Positions 22,650 through 32,980 of a stretch of DNA of 64,000 nucleotides are shown one piece after another. A program made the position numbers and the translations under genes. The stretch is from contig NC_090766.1 of assembly GCF_036898095.1 (NCBI RefSeq), positions 32,162,327 to 32,226,326 of the forward strand, in the 5' to 3' direction. Source of the DNA: Palaemon carinicauda. Taxonomy: Eukaryota; Arthropoda; Malacostraca; Decapoda; Palaemonidae. Position 1 is the first letter of the stretch. Every line of letters starts with the position of its first letter. The notes below the pieces were generated by a model. The model was not told the DNA's origin, searched no databases, and worked only from the letters and a program-made list of their open reading frames with translations.

Positions 22650-25431
22650 CTGCAAGAAATAAGCCGACGTTTGTACGAAGAAACACTGTAGGTTCGCGCG
22701 ACGGAACACCATCCGTCCGCGCGATGGAAAACCGTTGGTTCGCACGTGGGCGAACATTGGAGAGCATGGGCGCGGACGCGCATGAGCGTAGACGTGCAAG
22801 CACGTGGGCGTGTGGGCGCGCAGGCGAATGGTCGCGCGGGCGCACAGGCAAGCGGTCGCGCGGGCGAACGGTCGTGCGGGCGCGCAGGCGAGCGGTCGCG
22901 CGGGGCGCGCGGGCGCGCAGGCGAGCGGTCGTGAGGGTGGGCAGGTGGATGAGCGCGAGTCCGAGGCGACAAACGCAAGTGTTAGCGTGATGGCGAGGAA
23001 ACGCGCTGCCGTGTGGGCGAGGAAGACCGCTGGCGATATGGATCAACAAGCGATCGGTGGTGAGCTGGTGAGCGCTAACGCGCAGGTTGGCGATGGCGCG
23101 TTGTGTTATGCCGACGCGATGGTCGAGCACCATGCGCAGGTGAGCGATCGTGCGTTGGCGAGCAGTATGCGAAGGTGAGCGATCGCGAGCAGCATGTGCA
23201 GGAGGGCGATCGCGTGATGGTGATCAGCATGCGCAGGGTCGCGCGATGGTGATCAGTATGCGCAGGGTCACGTGATGGTGATCAGCATGCCAGGGTCGCG
23301 CGATGGCGATCAGCATGCGCAGGTGGGCGGTCGCGCGATGGCGAGCAGCATCTGGAGGTGGGCGATCGCGCGATGGCGAGCAGCATCCGCAGTTGAGGGT
23401 CGCGCGATGGCGATCAGCATCCGCAGTTGAGGGTCGCGCGATGGCGATCAGCATCCGCAGTTGAGGGTCGCGCGATGGCGATCAGCATCCGCAGTTGAGG
23501 GTCGCGCGATGGCGATCAGCATCCGCAGTTGAGGGTCGCGCGATGGCGATCAGCATCCGCAGTTGAGGGTCGCGCGATGGTGAGCTGCGCAGGTGAGCTA
23601 GTAGCTGGCGAACCAACCATGTTCCTTCAGAAGTGTTGGAGAACGTTGGCGTGCCAGCTGTAACAAACGTGGGCGATCCGGAGATCGCCGAGAGACAGGT
23701 GATCGCTGGCGAGCTGATGATCGCTGACGAGCAGAAGGCTACGCGTGGAAGCCTGTGCATAGAAGAAGAGTCCTTGACCCCGACCTGAACCGAAGTTCTA
23801 GATCGCGAGGGAGAACGTGGGCGCACAGGGCGCGTAACAGGAACCAACAGGAACAGCAGGGATGATCATCATGAAAGCGCTGACGAACAGGAGAGCGCTG
23901 ATGAGCAGAAGAACGCCTGTGCGCTAACACTGAGCAGGAGCAGGAGAGAACACAGCAGAAGGGCGCGCAGGGAAACCCTGACACGCAAGGGAAGAACCCC
24001 CGTGGGAGGCAACCCTTTGCCCCGAAGGGATCGTTGTCTGCCGGGAGACTGATGTCCGTCGGAAGACCGCTGTCCGTCGGGAAGACCGTTGTCCGTCAGG
24101 AAGACCGTTGCCCGTCGGAAGACGAGATCAGACTGCTGTCCATCTGCACCAAGGCGGGAGATTGAGAAAAAGAAGTTGTAGGCTGCAAACGGAGATTCAA
24201 AAAGGCGCCTCAAGCACCCTTATAGGGAGATGAGAGGCCCTTACGACGAGGCGGACGGTGGGCCTTACAGCGAGGGAGGCCAACAGCAACAGAAGAAACC
24301 TCCGAAGAGGAGTCTCTATGAGTGTACTCTCTCGCGAACGAAAGAGAAACACTTCGTAGAAGAGACTGGTCAGCCAGTGACCTAAAAGGAGCAATCCTCC
24401 GAAGAGGAGCTCCTGCAGTTGCTCAGCCCCTTGATCGAAACTGCAGGTGTGACCGCTCAGCACCAAGAGCATAGTCGCACAAAAAAAAGGCAAGAGAAGA
24501 ACCCCCCAAAAGGGAAAAAACTCAAGCCTAGACAGGAAAAACTTCCCTCGGAAGGAAAGTTACCCACCCAAGGAGGTAAGCCTCCTGAGAGTTCTAAAAT
24601 GAACTGGAGAGCTGTCCGTCGTCACGGGAGTACTTCCAGTAGAAGGAGACACGCCCCTGACGAAAATACAAGGGGGGGGGGGAAGGCAGCAACAGCAGAA
24701 TCCCCAGGACTCAACAAGACAGCTCACACCGTTGCCATATTACAGAAACGAACTAGATCGGTAACTGTAAAAAAATAAAACAAATAATATTAGTACACAT
24801 TCATTCCCCCGGGAAGGCTCCGAAGAGGAATCCCGAGGGAAAGGAAACAAGATTTACACAACAGGCACGTGCCTTCACAACCACTTACACTCACGGAAGG
24901 AGAGCTGTAACCAAAACAGAATTATAACAATTATAATTATGTAACTATGTAATTATGTAATTTAAAAATGAATGAACACTAAAGAAAGAACGAAAACCCC
25001 GAAAGGAATCGTTCTACAAGCTGAAAAACAAAAAACAACTACAATTAGATTCATAACTAATTGAGACAAACGTACAGCGTAGCAACCCTCCCACACGGAA
25101 AGGAAGCTACAAGGGCGTAGTAACATGCAGTAAAAGGGTGAACGACCTCAAGAAAGAGAGAGAAAGACATAAGTCAAACACGATCGCCACCCATAAAATT
25201 ACGCCGTGGTGGCCTAACTGCCGAGGACTCCACGTAGATATCGTACACTACACACACAACTCTGAAAAGGAAACTTACTTATTTCTATACTCAAATATAT
25301 ATTCAAACATGAAAACATGTCTACACATATATTGAGTAAATGAAAAGTAAGCGATTAAGTAAATACAAAACAAACAATGGCTGCCAAGAGAGGACCAAGA
25401 CAGAGACGTCTGTCACAGTCCAAGCCAAAAG
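22650..25431. other. Interior of the non-coding DIRS-like element, right part
   Basis: No recognisable gene. The first 900 bases are GC-rich and repetitive: gcgcgggcg-type repeats at about 22760-22935, then the 34-bp minisatellite. A run of about 20-21-base repeats (ccgtcgggaagaccg) lies at 24050-24123. A poly-G run is at 24672-24681. The open frames here are repeat translations. Confidence 0.6.
23225..23590. repeat. 34-bp minisatellite
   Basis: The unit core is gatcagcatccgcagttgag followed by ggtcgcgcgatggc, 34 bases. Regular phasing is visible at 23411, 23445 and onward to about 23580. Upstream units from about 23170 are degenerate and vary in length. There are no unique spacers, so it is a tandem repeat and not a CRISPR array. 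Confidence 0.85.
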
Positions 25432-25624
25432 TGAAAGTGGGCATTCATCTGTGTGTGAGGGAGGGGAGGGGTAGCTAGCTACCACTCTCCTACCCCCCCC
25501 CCCCCCCCGCGCTAGCTAGCGTGGGGGTAATACACCCTCGTTAAATCTAATGGCTCGCCATTTCAGCTGCGCTAAAAGGTAACCCTTTGTAAATAGCGTG
25601 GTTTGTATTTCGGTTACGGAACAA
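25432..25624. repeat. Right inverted terminal repeat of the non-coding DIRS-like element
   Basis: Reverse complement of 4758-4961, with the outer tip ggtttgtatttcggttacgg then aacaa. The tip differs from the left tip, and both are present as complements in the ICR at 5010-5118. Confidence 0.85.
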
Positions 25625-25627
25625 ATG

Positions 25628-27014
25628 TGTTTTGTGTTGTCAATGGTACCAGTAGATTGGGTTTGTGCATGTATTGTACCACTATATAAGGGTAGGGGAG
25701 ATGTGCATGAGTGTTGTAATTCAAGAGGTATTAGTTTGTTAAGCGTAGTTGGAAAAGTGTATGGTAGAGTATTGATTAATAGGATCAAGGATAAAACAGA
25801 GAATGCAATCTTGGAAATACAGGGTGGTTTTAGAAGAGGTAGGGGTTGTATGAATCAGATTTTTACAGTTAGGCAGATATGCGAGAAATATTTAGCAAAA
25901 GGTAAGGAGGTGTATGTTGCGTTTATGGATCTGAAGAAAGCGTATGATAGAGTTGATAGGGAAGCAATGTGGAATGTGATGAGGTTATATGGAGTTGGTG
26001 GAAGGTTGTTGCAAGCAGTGAAAAGTTTCTACAAAGGTAGTAAAGCATGTGTAGGATAGGAAATAAAGTGAGTGATTGGTTTCCAGTGAGAGTGGGGCTG
26101 AGACAGGAATGTGTGATGTCACCGTGGTTGTTTAACTTGTATGTTGATGGAGTGGTGAGAGAGGTGAATGCTCGAGTGCTTGGACGAGGATTAAAACTGG
26201 TAGACGAGAATGACCATGAATGGGAGGTAAATCAGTTGTTGTTTGCGGATGATACTGTACTGGTTGCAGACACAGAAGAGAAGCTTGGACGATTAGTGAC
26301 AGAATTTGGAAGTGTGTGTGAGAGAAGGAAGTTGAGAGTTAATGTGGGTAAGAGTAAGGTTGTGAGATGTACGAGAAGGGAAGGTGGTGCAAGGTTGAAT
26401 GTCATGTTGAATGGAGAGTTACTGAGGAGGTGGATCAGTTTAAGTACTTGGGGTCTGTTGTTGCAGCAAATGGTGGAGTGGAAGCAGATGTACGTCAGAG
26501 AATGAATGAAAGTTGCAAAGTGTTGGGGGCAGTTAAGGGAGTAGTAAAAAATAGAGGGTTGGTCATGAATGTAAAGAGAGTTCTATATGAGAAAGTGATT
26601 GTACCAACTGTGATGTATGGATTGGAGTTGTGGGGAATGAAAGTGATGGAGAGACAGAAATTGAATATGTTTGAGATGAAGTGTCTAAGGAGTATGGCTG
26701 GTGTATCTCGAGTAGATAGGGTTAGGAACAAAGTGGTGAGAGTGAGAACGGGTGTAAGAAATGAGTTAGCAGCTAGAGTAGATATGAATGTGTTGAGGTG
26801 GTTGGGCCATGTTGAGAGAATGGAAAATGGATGTCTGCTAGAGAAGGTGATGAATGCAAAAGTTGATGGGAGAAGTACTAGAAGAAGGCCAAGGTTTGGG
26901 TGGATGGATGGAGTGAAGGAAGCTCTGGGTGATAGGAGGATAGATGTGAGAGAGGCAAGAGAGCGTGCTAGAAATAGGAATGAATGGCGAGCGATTGTGA
27001 CGCAGTTCCGGTAG
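25628..27014 (+). pseudogene. LINE reverse transcriptase, main part (two frameshifts)
   Basis: Continues the 4587-4757 fragment. Motifs are in order: CNSRGISLLSVVGK, QGGFRRGRG, FMDLKKAYDRVDRE, MSPWLFNLYVDG, the catalytic LLFADDTVLVA, and thumb/C-terminal sequence with LRWLGHVERM and RPRFGWMDGVKEAL. A base is lost near 26050 (after SKACV) and the frame changes again near 26420 (before VDQFKYLGS), so the sense passes through three frames. The stop is at 27012-27014. Role by family: target-primed reverse transcription of the LINE RNA; inactive here. Confidence 0.85.
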
Positions 27015-27278
27015 GCCCTGCTGCTGCCTCCGATGCCTTAGATGACCGCGGAGGTAGCAGCAGTAGGGGATTCAGCATTATGAAGCTTCATCTGTGGTGG
27101 ATAATGTGGGAGGGTGGGCTGTGACACCCTAGCAGTACCAGCTGAACTCGGTTGAATCCCTTGTTAGGCTGGGAGGAACGTAGAGAGTAGAGGTCCCCTT
27201 TTTGTTTTGGTTTCTTTGTTGACGTCGGCTACCCCCCAAAATTGGGGGAAGTGCCATGGTATATGTATGTATGTATGT
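27015..27278 (+). other. LINE 3' UTR and simple-repeat tail
   Basis: A short GC-rich UTR holds imperfect complementary arms (ctgctgctgcctccg and cggaggtagcagcagtag, 27017-27067) that could form a stem-loop near the 3' end. It ends in (tatg)n at 27262-27278. LINE reverse transcriptases often recognise such 3' structures; that use is inference. Confidence 0.65.
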
Positions 27279-27296
27279 ACTATTAATTTTTTCACA
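27278..27296. repeat. 19-nt direct repeat, left copy
   Basis: The sequence tactattaattttttcaca is identical to 61160-61178. On the minus strand it follows a purine tract (agaggggaggaa) and starts TGTG. It may be the start of a Gypsy LTR interrupted after 19 bases, or a target duplication of the second LINE. See findings. Confidence 0.6.
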
Positions 27297-27993
27297 TTCC
27301 TCCCCTCTAGATTTTTTTTTTGGTCCACTCAACATTGACTAGCAACAACACCCTACACCAACTCCATACATTCAAGTGAAAAAAAAATTTACCTTGCAAA
27401 AATAAATTCAGTAAAAAGGGTAGGATGATCAACTAAAGATTTAATTCATCATCCCTTCCTTCAGTTACATATCCAATATATCAATTTACATTAGGTACAA
27501 TAAATTTTTCCCATAACAAAAAGCAATAGGAATAGACAAACTATCAGACAATATGGAAACACCATACTGAAAAACAAAAAATTTGATTACCGTCTATTCC
27601 TCCCAACAATGCTTCAATAATATACAATATAACAATTTCCATTATATTCAGGAAACATCAGTATTACAGGTATACATTCAGGATCAGTCAAAAAATTACA
27701 TTCATTGTAGTCCAAAATCAATTTAAAAACATACAAAACTCATTGATTTTGGACTACAGGTATTACATGATAAAAGCAATTTATTGAATCTATTATAATT
27801 GTCATAGTCAAGGTCAATTTACAGTACAACAATAATGCAACAATTACAGAAACCGTGACTAAATAAAGATTCCCTCACACCACGTGTCCCTTTCTCAGCC
27901 TTTCAAATACCCAATGTGGGAATTAAAATATGACTAATAAAAACAAAAAAGGGTAATTACTATCAAAACTTTCTTTAAAAAACTGTTCAAAGA

Positions 27994-28935
27994 TTAATTC
28001 AGTGGGAGAATTATAGTTGTTCTTCTGAGTCTCAAAATTCTGTCTCGGGACATGCGCCGGGATTCAGCAATCTGCTGGCGAGCCATATTAATCTCTCGCA
28101 GCACAAGAGACAGGCTAAGCTGGCGACTCTCCAGATACAGGCTGGGTGTCTTAAATCGATCGATAACCTCACATAACAGTTGGTATCTGCGGATGATCGA
28201 CATACTTTGAGGTAAACCAGAGACAGAATCCGTAGACTCAGAAGAGGACAATAAAAATCCCGAAAAATCAGGCGATGACTCGGGGCAATGTTGTGTTTCG
28301 GACGACCCTAACAGTGTTGTAACATTCAGGTTAGATATACCTGACTGGGCCACTTTAGCCTCGAACACTGACCGGTATTTTAATCCACCATCAGAATGTA
28401 GGAAAGGGTTTGTATTCTGAGGGGACCCAGGAATGGAGAATGGTTCCCTCTCTATAATATTCATCTGGTCAGTGAGAGGTTTCCACTCCAGGACTCAAGA
28501 CTGAACTAAATGTAGGTCAAGAACAGGACCTTTTGACCTAGTCCATGGGGGACTAAACCAACTAAAGGTGAGATCTTCAGGCGACAGTCGGTCGTCACAA
28601 TCCGGTGGCAAAAAGCCGAGAAAGTCATTATCAGGATAAATAGACACTGCCGATTCAGAAGCAGGGCTTCCCAAAGCAGCAGGTCTTGACCAATCTGGAC
28701 TGGAACTCTTGGAAACACCAGAAGGTAGTTCCAATAATGGAATACTGGAAACTTCCCAGAATTCCCAACTCCCCGGAGGATGAACGATACCTCCCTCTTG
28801 GAAAGAAGAAGCTAAGAACTGGGGCGTTGGCAATTCAGGAACAGGACAGTGAACCACCGACTCGGGAGACAAAATAGGGGTTTTACACATTTCAGTGGGG
28901 CTGTTCTCCCAAAGTTGGAGGACTAAATGATCTCA
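27994..28935 (-). pseudogene. Gypsy C-terminal extension downstream of integrase
   Basis: The integrase frame continues through two TGA stops (about 28933-28935 and 28495-28497) for another 300 codons. The content is Ser/Pro-rich with PESSPDFSGFLLSSSEST-like low-complexity stretches and, near the end, a basic segment (ESRRMSRDRILRLRR). No known domain is recognised. It could be part of the polyprotein or a separate ORF 3; there is no transmembrane segment that would suggest an envelope. Confidence 0.5.
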
Positions 28936-30564
28936 AAACGATTCTGGCTTTAACACAGGAGTCTCATCACAATTTTCCGGAGGATATAACCAAGCATCCA
29001 GTGCTTTCTTTCTCTCGTAAGTCCTAGCTGGCTTAAGAATGGGCTTAGGCTGAGTAGTAGCCCTAGTAGGATGGTGACTTTTCCTCTGTCGTCGGGACTT
29101 GTTACAATCTCGAGACAGAAGGTAAGACGCCACTACTGCAGTCACCCCATAGGAGTTGCCATCACTACTAGAACTATAACTCTCAGAGACTTCAGAAGAA
29201 ACAAGACTGTCATCCATGAGTTCTGGACTATTCAGAGTCTCTGTTACAGGATCAGGACCCTTCGGATACCAGAGAAAGTGCCTCCTATGATAAACTGGAG
29301 GTTCAAACCAGGCCTTTAACTGGATATGGTGAGCTTTTACCAGTTCACCATCAGGCAGTCTCTGCAGCTCATAGGTGACCTTATTCTCGTGTACCTTAGT
29401 AACACAGAATACCCCCTCAAACAAAGGGATGAGCTTGTTTGTCAGAAGGTGTCCCAACAGTTGCACCTTCTTAAACACCAGAGAACCCTACTTAAACGGT
29501 TTGTACCGAGGATGTCCTTCAGCCCATGGGTCTCTCGTTTCTGCTGATAGCAACGGGATACTATCAACATCGTGAGCACCCTTCAGTATGTTCTCAGCTG
29601 GAGTACAGCCAGTCTCAGTGTGGTGGGAATGGATGTAGCTGAGAACTGCTTGGGATAAGAACTGGTCCCATTTCCGAGATTCCCCAGAAATCACCCCCAG
29701 TAACTCACCAATGGTACGATTCACTCGCTCCACTGCACCGTTACTAGAGGGTTTATACGGAGTTGTTTTCACATGTACAACATTATACCGCTCCAACAAC
29801 TCAGTAAATTCCTGGGAAATAAACTCAGGGCCGTTATCAGTCAATATCCGGACTGGAACATGAGGAATAACAGGAAAAACTCGGTCTTCAAGCGCCTGGC
29901 ATATCGTACTGCTCTTCTTATTCCTTATGGGTACTGCCGTTACCCACTTGGAATAATGGTCGACTACCATCAGACACCCAATAAAACCAGTACTGGTTGT
30001 TGGGAGACTTACAAGAGCCATAGCAACCAATTCAAAGGGAGAAGAGGTCACTATTTTTAAGGTCGGCGGGGCAACCACCTCCCTTGAGACCTTACAAGTC
30101 TGACATTCCCAACACGTCCGGCACATATTTCTGATTACATTAATCAAAGATCTGTGCCAGACGAGTCGACAAAGCATTGCACTCATTTTTCCGATCCCCC
30201 AGTGAGCATTCTGGAGGTGTGTCTCGGCAACTAGGTCAATCAGGACATTGAAGGTGACTACTGGGACTACTGAGCCGCCTGGGTTCCGCTTCACTAGCAA
30301 ACCCTGGTGAACTTCCAGGTTTGACCAACATCTCCTATAGAGTAGACAGGAGCGTGGAACTCGAGATGCAGGAACTCCAGAGTAGATCATCTTAATGACA
30401 GATTGAATCTGTCGATGATCTCCTTGGATCTTGGACACCTGACTAAAGGACAGAAGAGCATTTCCAGAGAACACTCCCTGATCAGATTCAGGATCAGTTA
30501 CCTTCATAACAGTGGTCTCGGTATGCAGGGAGGAGACTGAGAGTACCTTGGGAGACAACTGAAC
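28936..30564 (-). pseudogene. Gypsy integrase (interrupted by DIRS copy B at its start; one stop)
   Basis: The zinc-binding module has HLQNAH then CWECQTC. The catalytic core shows MVVDHYSKW, the Asp of RILTDNGPEF and the Glu of NGAVERVNRT. At the place where the family has the first catalytic Asp the sequence reads LVAMALVSL, so that Asp appears replaced by Ala. A GPY/F-like C-terminal part (HLLTNKLIPLFEGVFCV) follows. A TAG near 29485 splits the frame, which otherwise continues into the extension. The upstream residues lie on the far side of the DIRS insertion, at 39334 onward. Role by family: insertion of the cDNA; inactive here. Confidence 0.85.
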
Positions 30565-30950
30565 GGATTTTGAGCGAAGCGAAAAATCTATTTTTGGGTG
30601 AGATAGCCATGGCGTCCTGATGGAAGGTTCCTGTTTGGTAGCTTCCTTGGGTATAAGACTACTAAGATATTCCCAGAGAATTTAACCACAGGTTATCACA
30701 GAATTCTAACTTCTGGAGCGAGTATCTCAAAGGTTTCTCTTTAAGACATCGTAATACAACAGGGGACACGCATGTCTGAACGTGCCACATAGCTATCTTC
30801 ACCCCGAACAGAGTTAATGCTTCGGTGTGTAAGGGCTGAGAATAGCTGGGAGCCGTTCCACAGCTAATCTCACTCGTGGCTACTACTGATACTCGAGACG
30901 TAAACAAACGGACGCCATTGCTCTGATGACGTCACGCCCGTCTTTATCCT
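30565..30950. repeat. Left ITR of DIRS copy B
   Basis: Pairs with 38974-39333. The outer tip ggattttgagcgaagcg, about 43 bases to ccatggcgtcc, is longer than the other tip. Confidence 0.85.
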
Positions 30951-31026
30951 GAAGCCAGTTGCTGCCCATCACCATGATACAATTGTGTAGGGTGGGAACA
31001 AAACTGGACGAAGTAGTAGGGAGGGT

Positions 31027-31118
31027 CCATCAGGACGCCATGGCTATCTCACCCAAAAATAGATTTTTCGCTTCGCTCAAAATCCGTTCTTTGGGCTCAA
31101 GCCATGGCGTCCTGATGG
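31027..31118. repeat. ICR of DIRS copy B
   Basis: Both tips in complement, joined as ...cgctcaaaatcc-gtt-ctttgggctcaag..., flanked by ccatcaggacgccatgg on the left and its complement on the right. Confidence 0.9.
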
Positions 31119-31910
31119 AAGAGTACCAGAGAATCAATGTATCGTGGTAGATTTTCCCCCAGTGTTAAGTGCCTAGGCATTGACAAAACAGCAAAGTAAT
31201 CTTAGGTAAAGAACCATAGGAACGAAGTATCCTGCCCCCCATTGGTAGGAAGTTCCCATGGGCTATGCCGACGTCAAAGTGGTATTGAAGGGCTATTCAT
31301 CCTGACAGAAGAACTTTAAGAACTTAGAGATGAAGCAGAATGTTTGATATTTGTATAGGAACATTCTGAATTAGACCAGTGGTGGTTGGGCACTGTGTAT
31401 AGAGTTCATCTCTTGGTTATCAGAAGTAAGTATTCATGTAGGAACTTTACTGAGACAGGGTGAATATAATTTAGGATTAGACATCTTAAATTCTTCATGA
31501 CCATAAGAGAGGAGGAATAAATAAAACTATGACAGTATGTATTTCATAGTAGGTAGGAGCTGAAAGAGACGCATAAGTAATAAAATAGAAATTTTATTTC
31601 ACAATGCAGAAATTAAATAATTTACAGCAAAAGTAAAGTTCATTTACAGTAATAATAATGTACATAGAAATAAAGGCTTGCTCTTGAATCTGAAAAGGAA
31701 TTTCAGGATTAGTAGGTACTCGTTCTCGAGGAACGCAAGTATTTAAACAACACATCATGCTCAAGGCATGCGGCACTTGTGTGACACTATGACATTTCAC
31801 CTGGGATAAGAACAGTTATAAAAGCACTAAGTGTTTTTAGACATCACTATGAATCGCTCGAGGGTCAACATAGGCACCCGAAGAGTTAGAGTCCCAAGTA
31901 ACTCACTGTT

Positions 31911-32980
31911 CTACGCAGAGTTAGGTGCAGGTTTCATAACACTACCTGCGGCTACCACAAAATGTTTGACTTCGTGCACTTGTTTCGCGTAATGTTTAAA
32001 GAAAACTCGCGAGGACTTCCAGCCCGTAAAGTTTTTAAGGCTTTCAAAGTCCATGCTCTGAAAGAAGTTCAGAGAAGATGCCACTTTTCTAGGATCATGA
32101 CCAGCGGGTGTACTGTTCGGATCCGCTCTGCGAATGAAGTAGGTGATTTTCGCTCTTAATTGTTTCAGTGACAGGTCGCTGCCCGATGTTTCTCCTTTGA
32201 AGAGTTGGCCTCCACCAAAGTTCGAAGTTCTGCGAAGATAGACCTTGAGACTCTCTACTGGACATAGAGAGACATCCTCCTTCAGGGGGCATATTCAACA
32301 AGGGCCCCATCTTTTGGTGGGTAATTCGTTTTTAGCGAGAAACGTCGGATCAGGGGAGAGGGTCACTTCTCCTGAATCGGCAAACAGGATGTGTCCCTCT
32401 TCTCTTGATAATGCCACTATTTCGCTGACTCGAGCTCCCGAGGCGAGAGCAAATAAAAATATAACTTTCTGAGTCAGATCCTTGAGGGGGCATGAATCGT
32501 TGTCCAAGTTGGAGGCGAAATGGAGTACCTTGTCTAGTGACCAGGAGATCGGTTTTGGAGGGGGTGCTGGGCGTAGGCGAGCACATGCTTTTGGTAATTT
32601 GTTAAAGATGTCGTTGGACAGATCAATTTGGAAAGCATATAGAATTGGTCTAGTCAAGGCCGATTTGCAGGTTGAAATCGTATTGGCTGCTAATCCTTGT
32701 CCATGAAGGTGAATGAAGAAGGACATACAGAAATCAATGGTGATTTCTTTAGGATTTTTTGCCTTGACAAAGGAGACCCATTTCCTCCAGGATGATTCAT
32801 ATTGCCGTCTCGTGGATTCGGTCTTGTATTCCTCTAGGAAGTCTAGACTTTTCTTCGAGATCCCAAACCTCTTCTTTGCGGCGAGGGAGAGAAAATCATG
32901 AGATGAAGGTCCTTGATTTTCGATGATGAAGCGAAGACAGTCGACTTCTGTACTTGTTGAGAGAGAACTGGGCCCGGGAG
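31911..32980 (-). pseudogene. DIRS tyrosine recombinase, copy B (one stop)
   Basis: Same protein as in copy C. A two-base change makes Trp-Arg into Cys-stop at about 32295-32300 (KRWGP then stop), before the HxxR box (GHDPRKVASS) and the catalytic Tyr. The frame stays in register to the normal stop at 31911-31913. The N-terminal part and the first Arg (GARVSEI) are kept. The truncated product could bind DNA but not recombine; this is inference from the missing residues. Confidence 0.85.

Larger units (their letters stand above)
4758..25624 (-). mobile_element. Non-coding DIRS-like element with terminal inverted repeats and internal complementary region
   Basis: The tips are acaaattcgaagataatttg at the left and ggttacggaacaa at the right. 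They sit in the LINE with a shared ATG on both sides (4755-4757, 25625-25627). Inverted repeats of about 200 bp lie at 4758-4961 and 25432-25624. At 5010-5118 a block contains the reverse complement of the left tip joined directly to that of the right tip, the defining internal complementary region of DIRS1-type elements. Its place near the left end sets the element on the minus strand. After removing the nested Tigger (9358-22647) it is about 7.6 kb, yet I find no gag, RT, RNase H or recombinase on either strand. It looks non-autonomous. Confidence 0.75.
4565..27278 (+). mobile_element. Non-LTR retrotransposon (LINE-1st), 5'-truncated and interrupted
   Basis: Two blocks of one RT reading frame lie at 4565-4757 and 25628-27278, separated by a DIRS-like insertion at 4758-25624. 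The coding sense resumes across the gap. The 5' end (endonuclease and RT start) is missing, as expected for target-primed reverse transcription. The 3' end is a short tandem tail (tatgtatgtatgtatg) at 27262-27278, the kind of simple-repeat tail many LINE clades use instead of poly(A). Clade is not assigned: the GFRRGRG, FMDLKKAYDRV and FADDTV motifs place it among RTs without deciding between families. Confidence 0.8.

Noticed and set aside
22622..23178. Arg/Ala-rich open frames on both strands
   Set aside because: They come from GC-rich gcgggcg repeats; low complexity.
23150..23600. Regularly spaced repeats reminiscent of a CRISPR array
   Set aside because: Units are directly adjacent without unique spacers, and the context is eukaryotic transposon DNA.
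27994..28890. Envelope gene after Gypsy integrase
   Set aside because: No signal peptide, transmembrane segment or fusion-peptide-like stretch; it is in frame with integrase.
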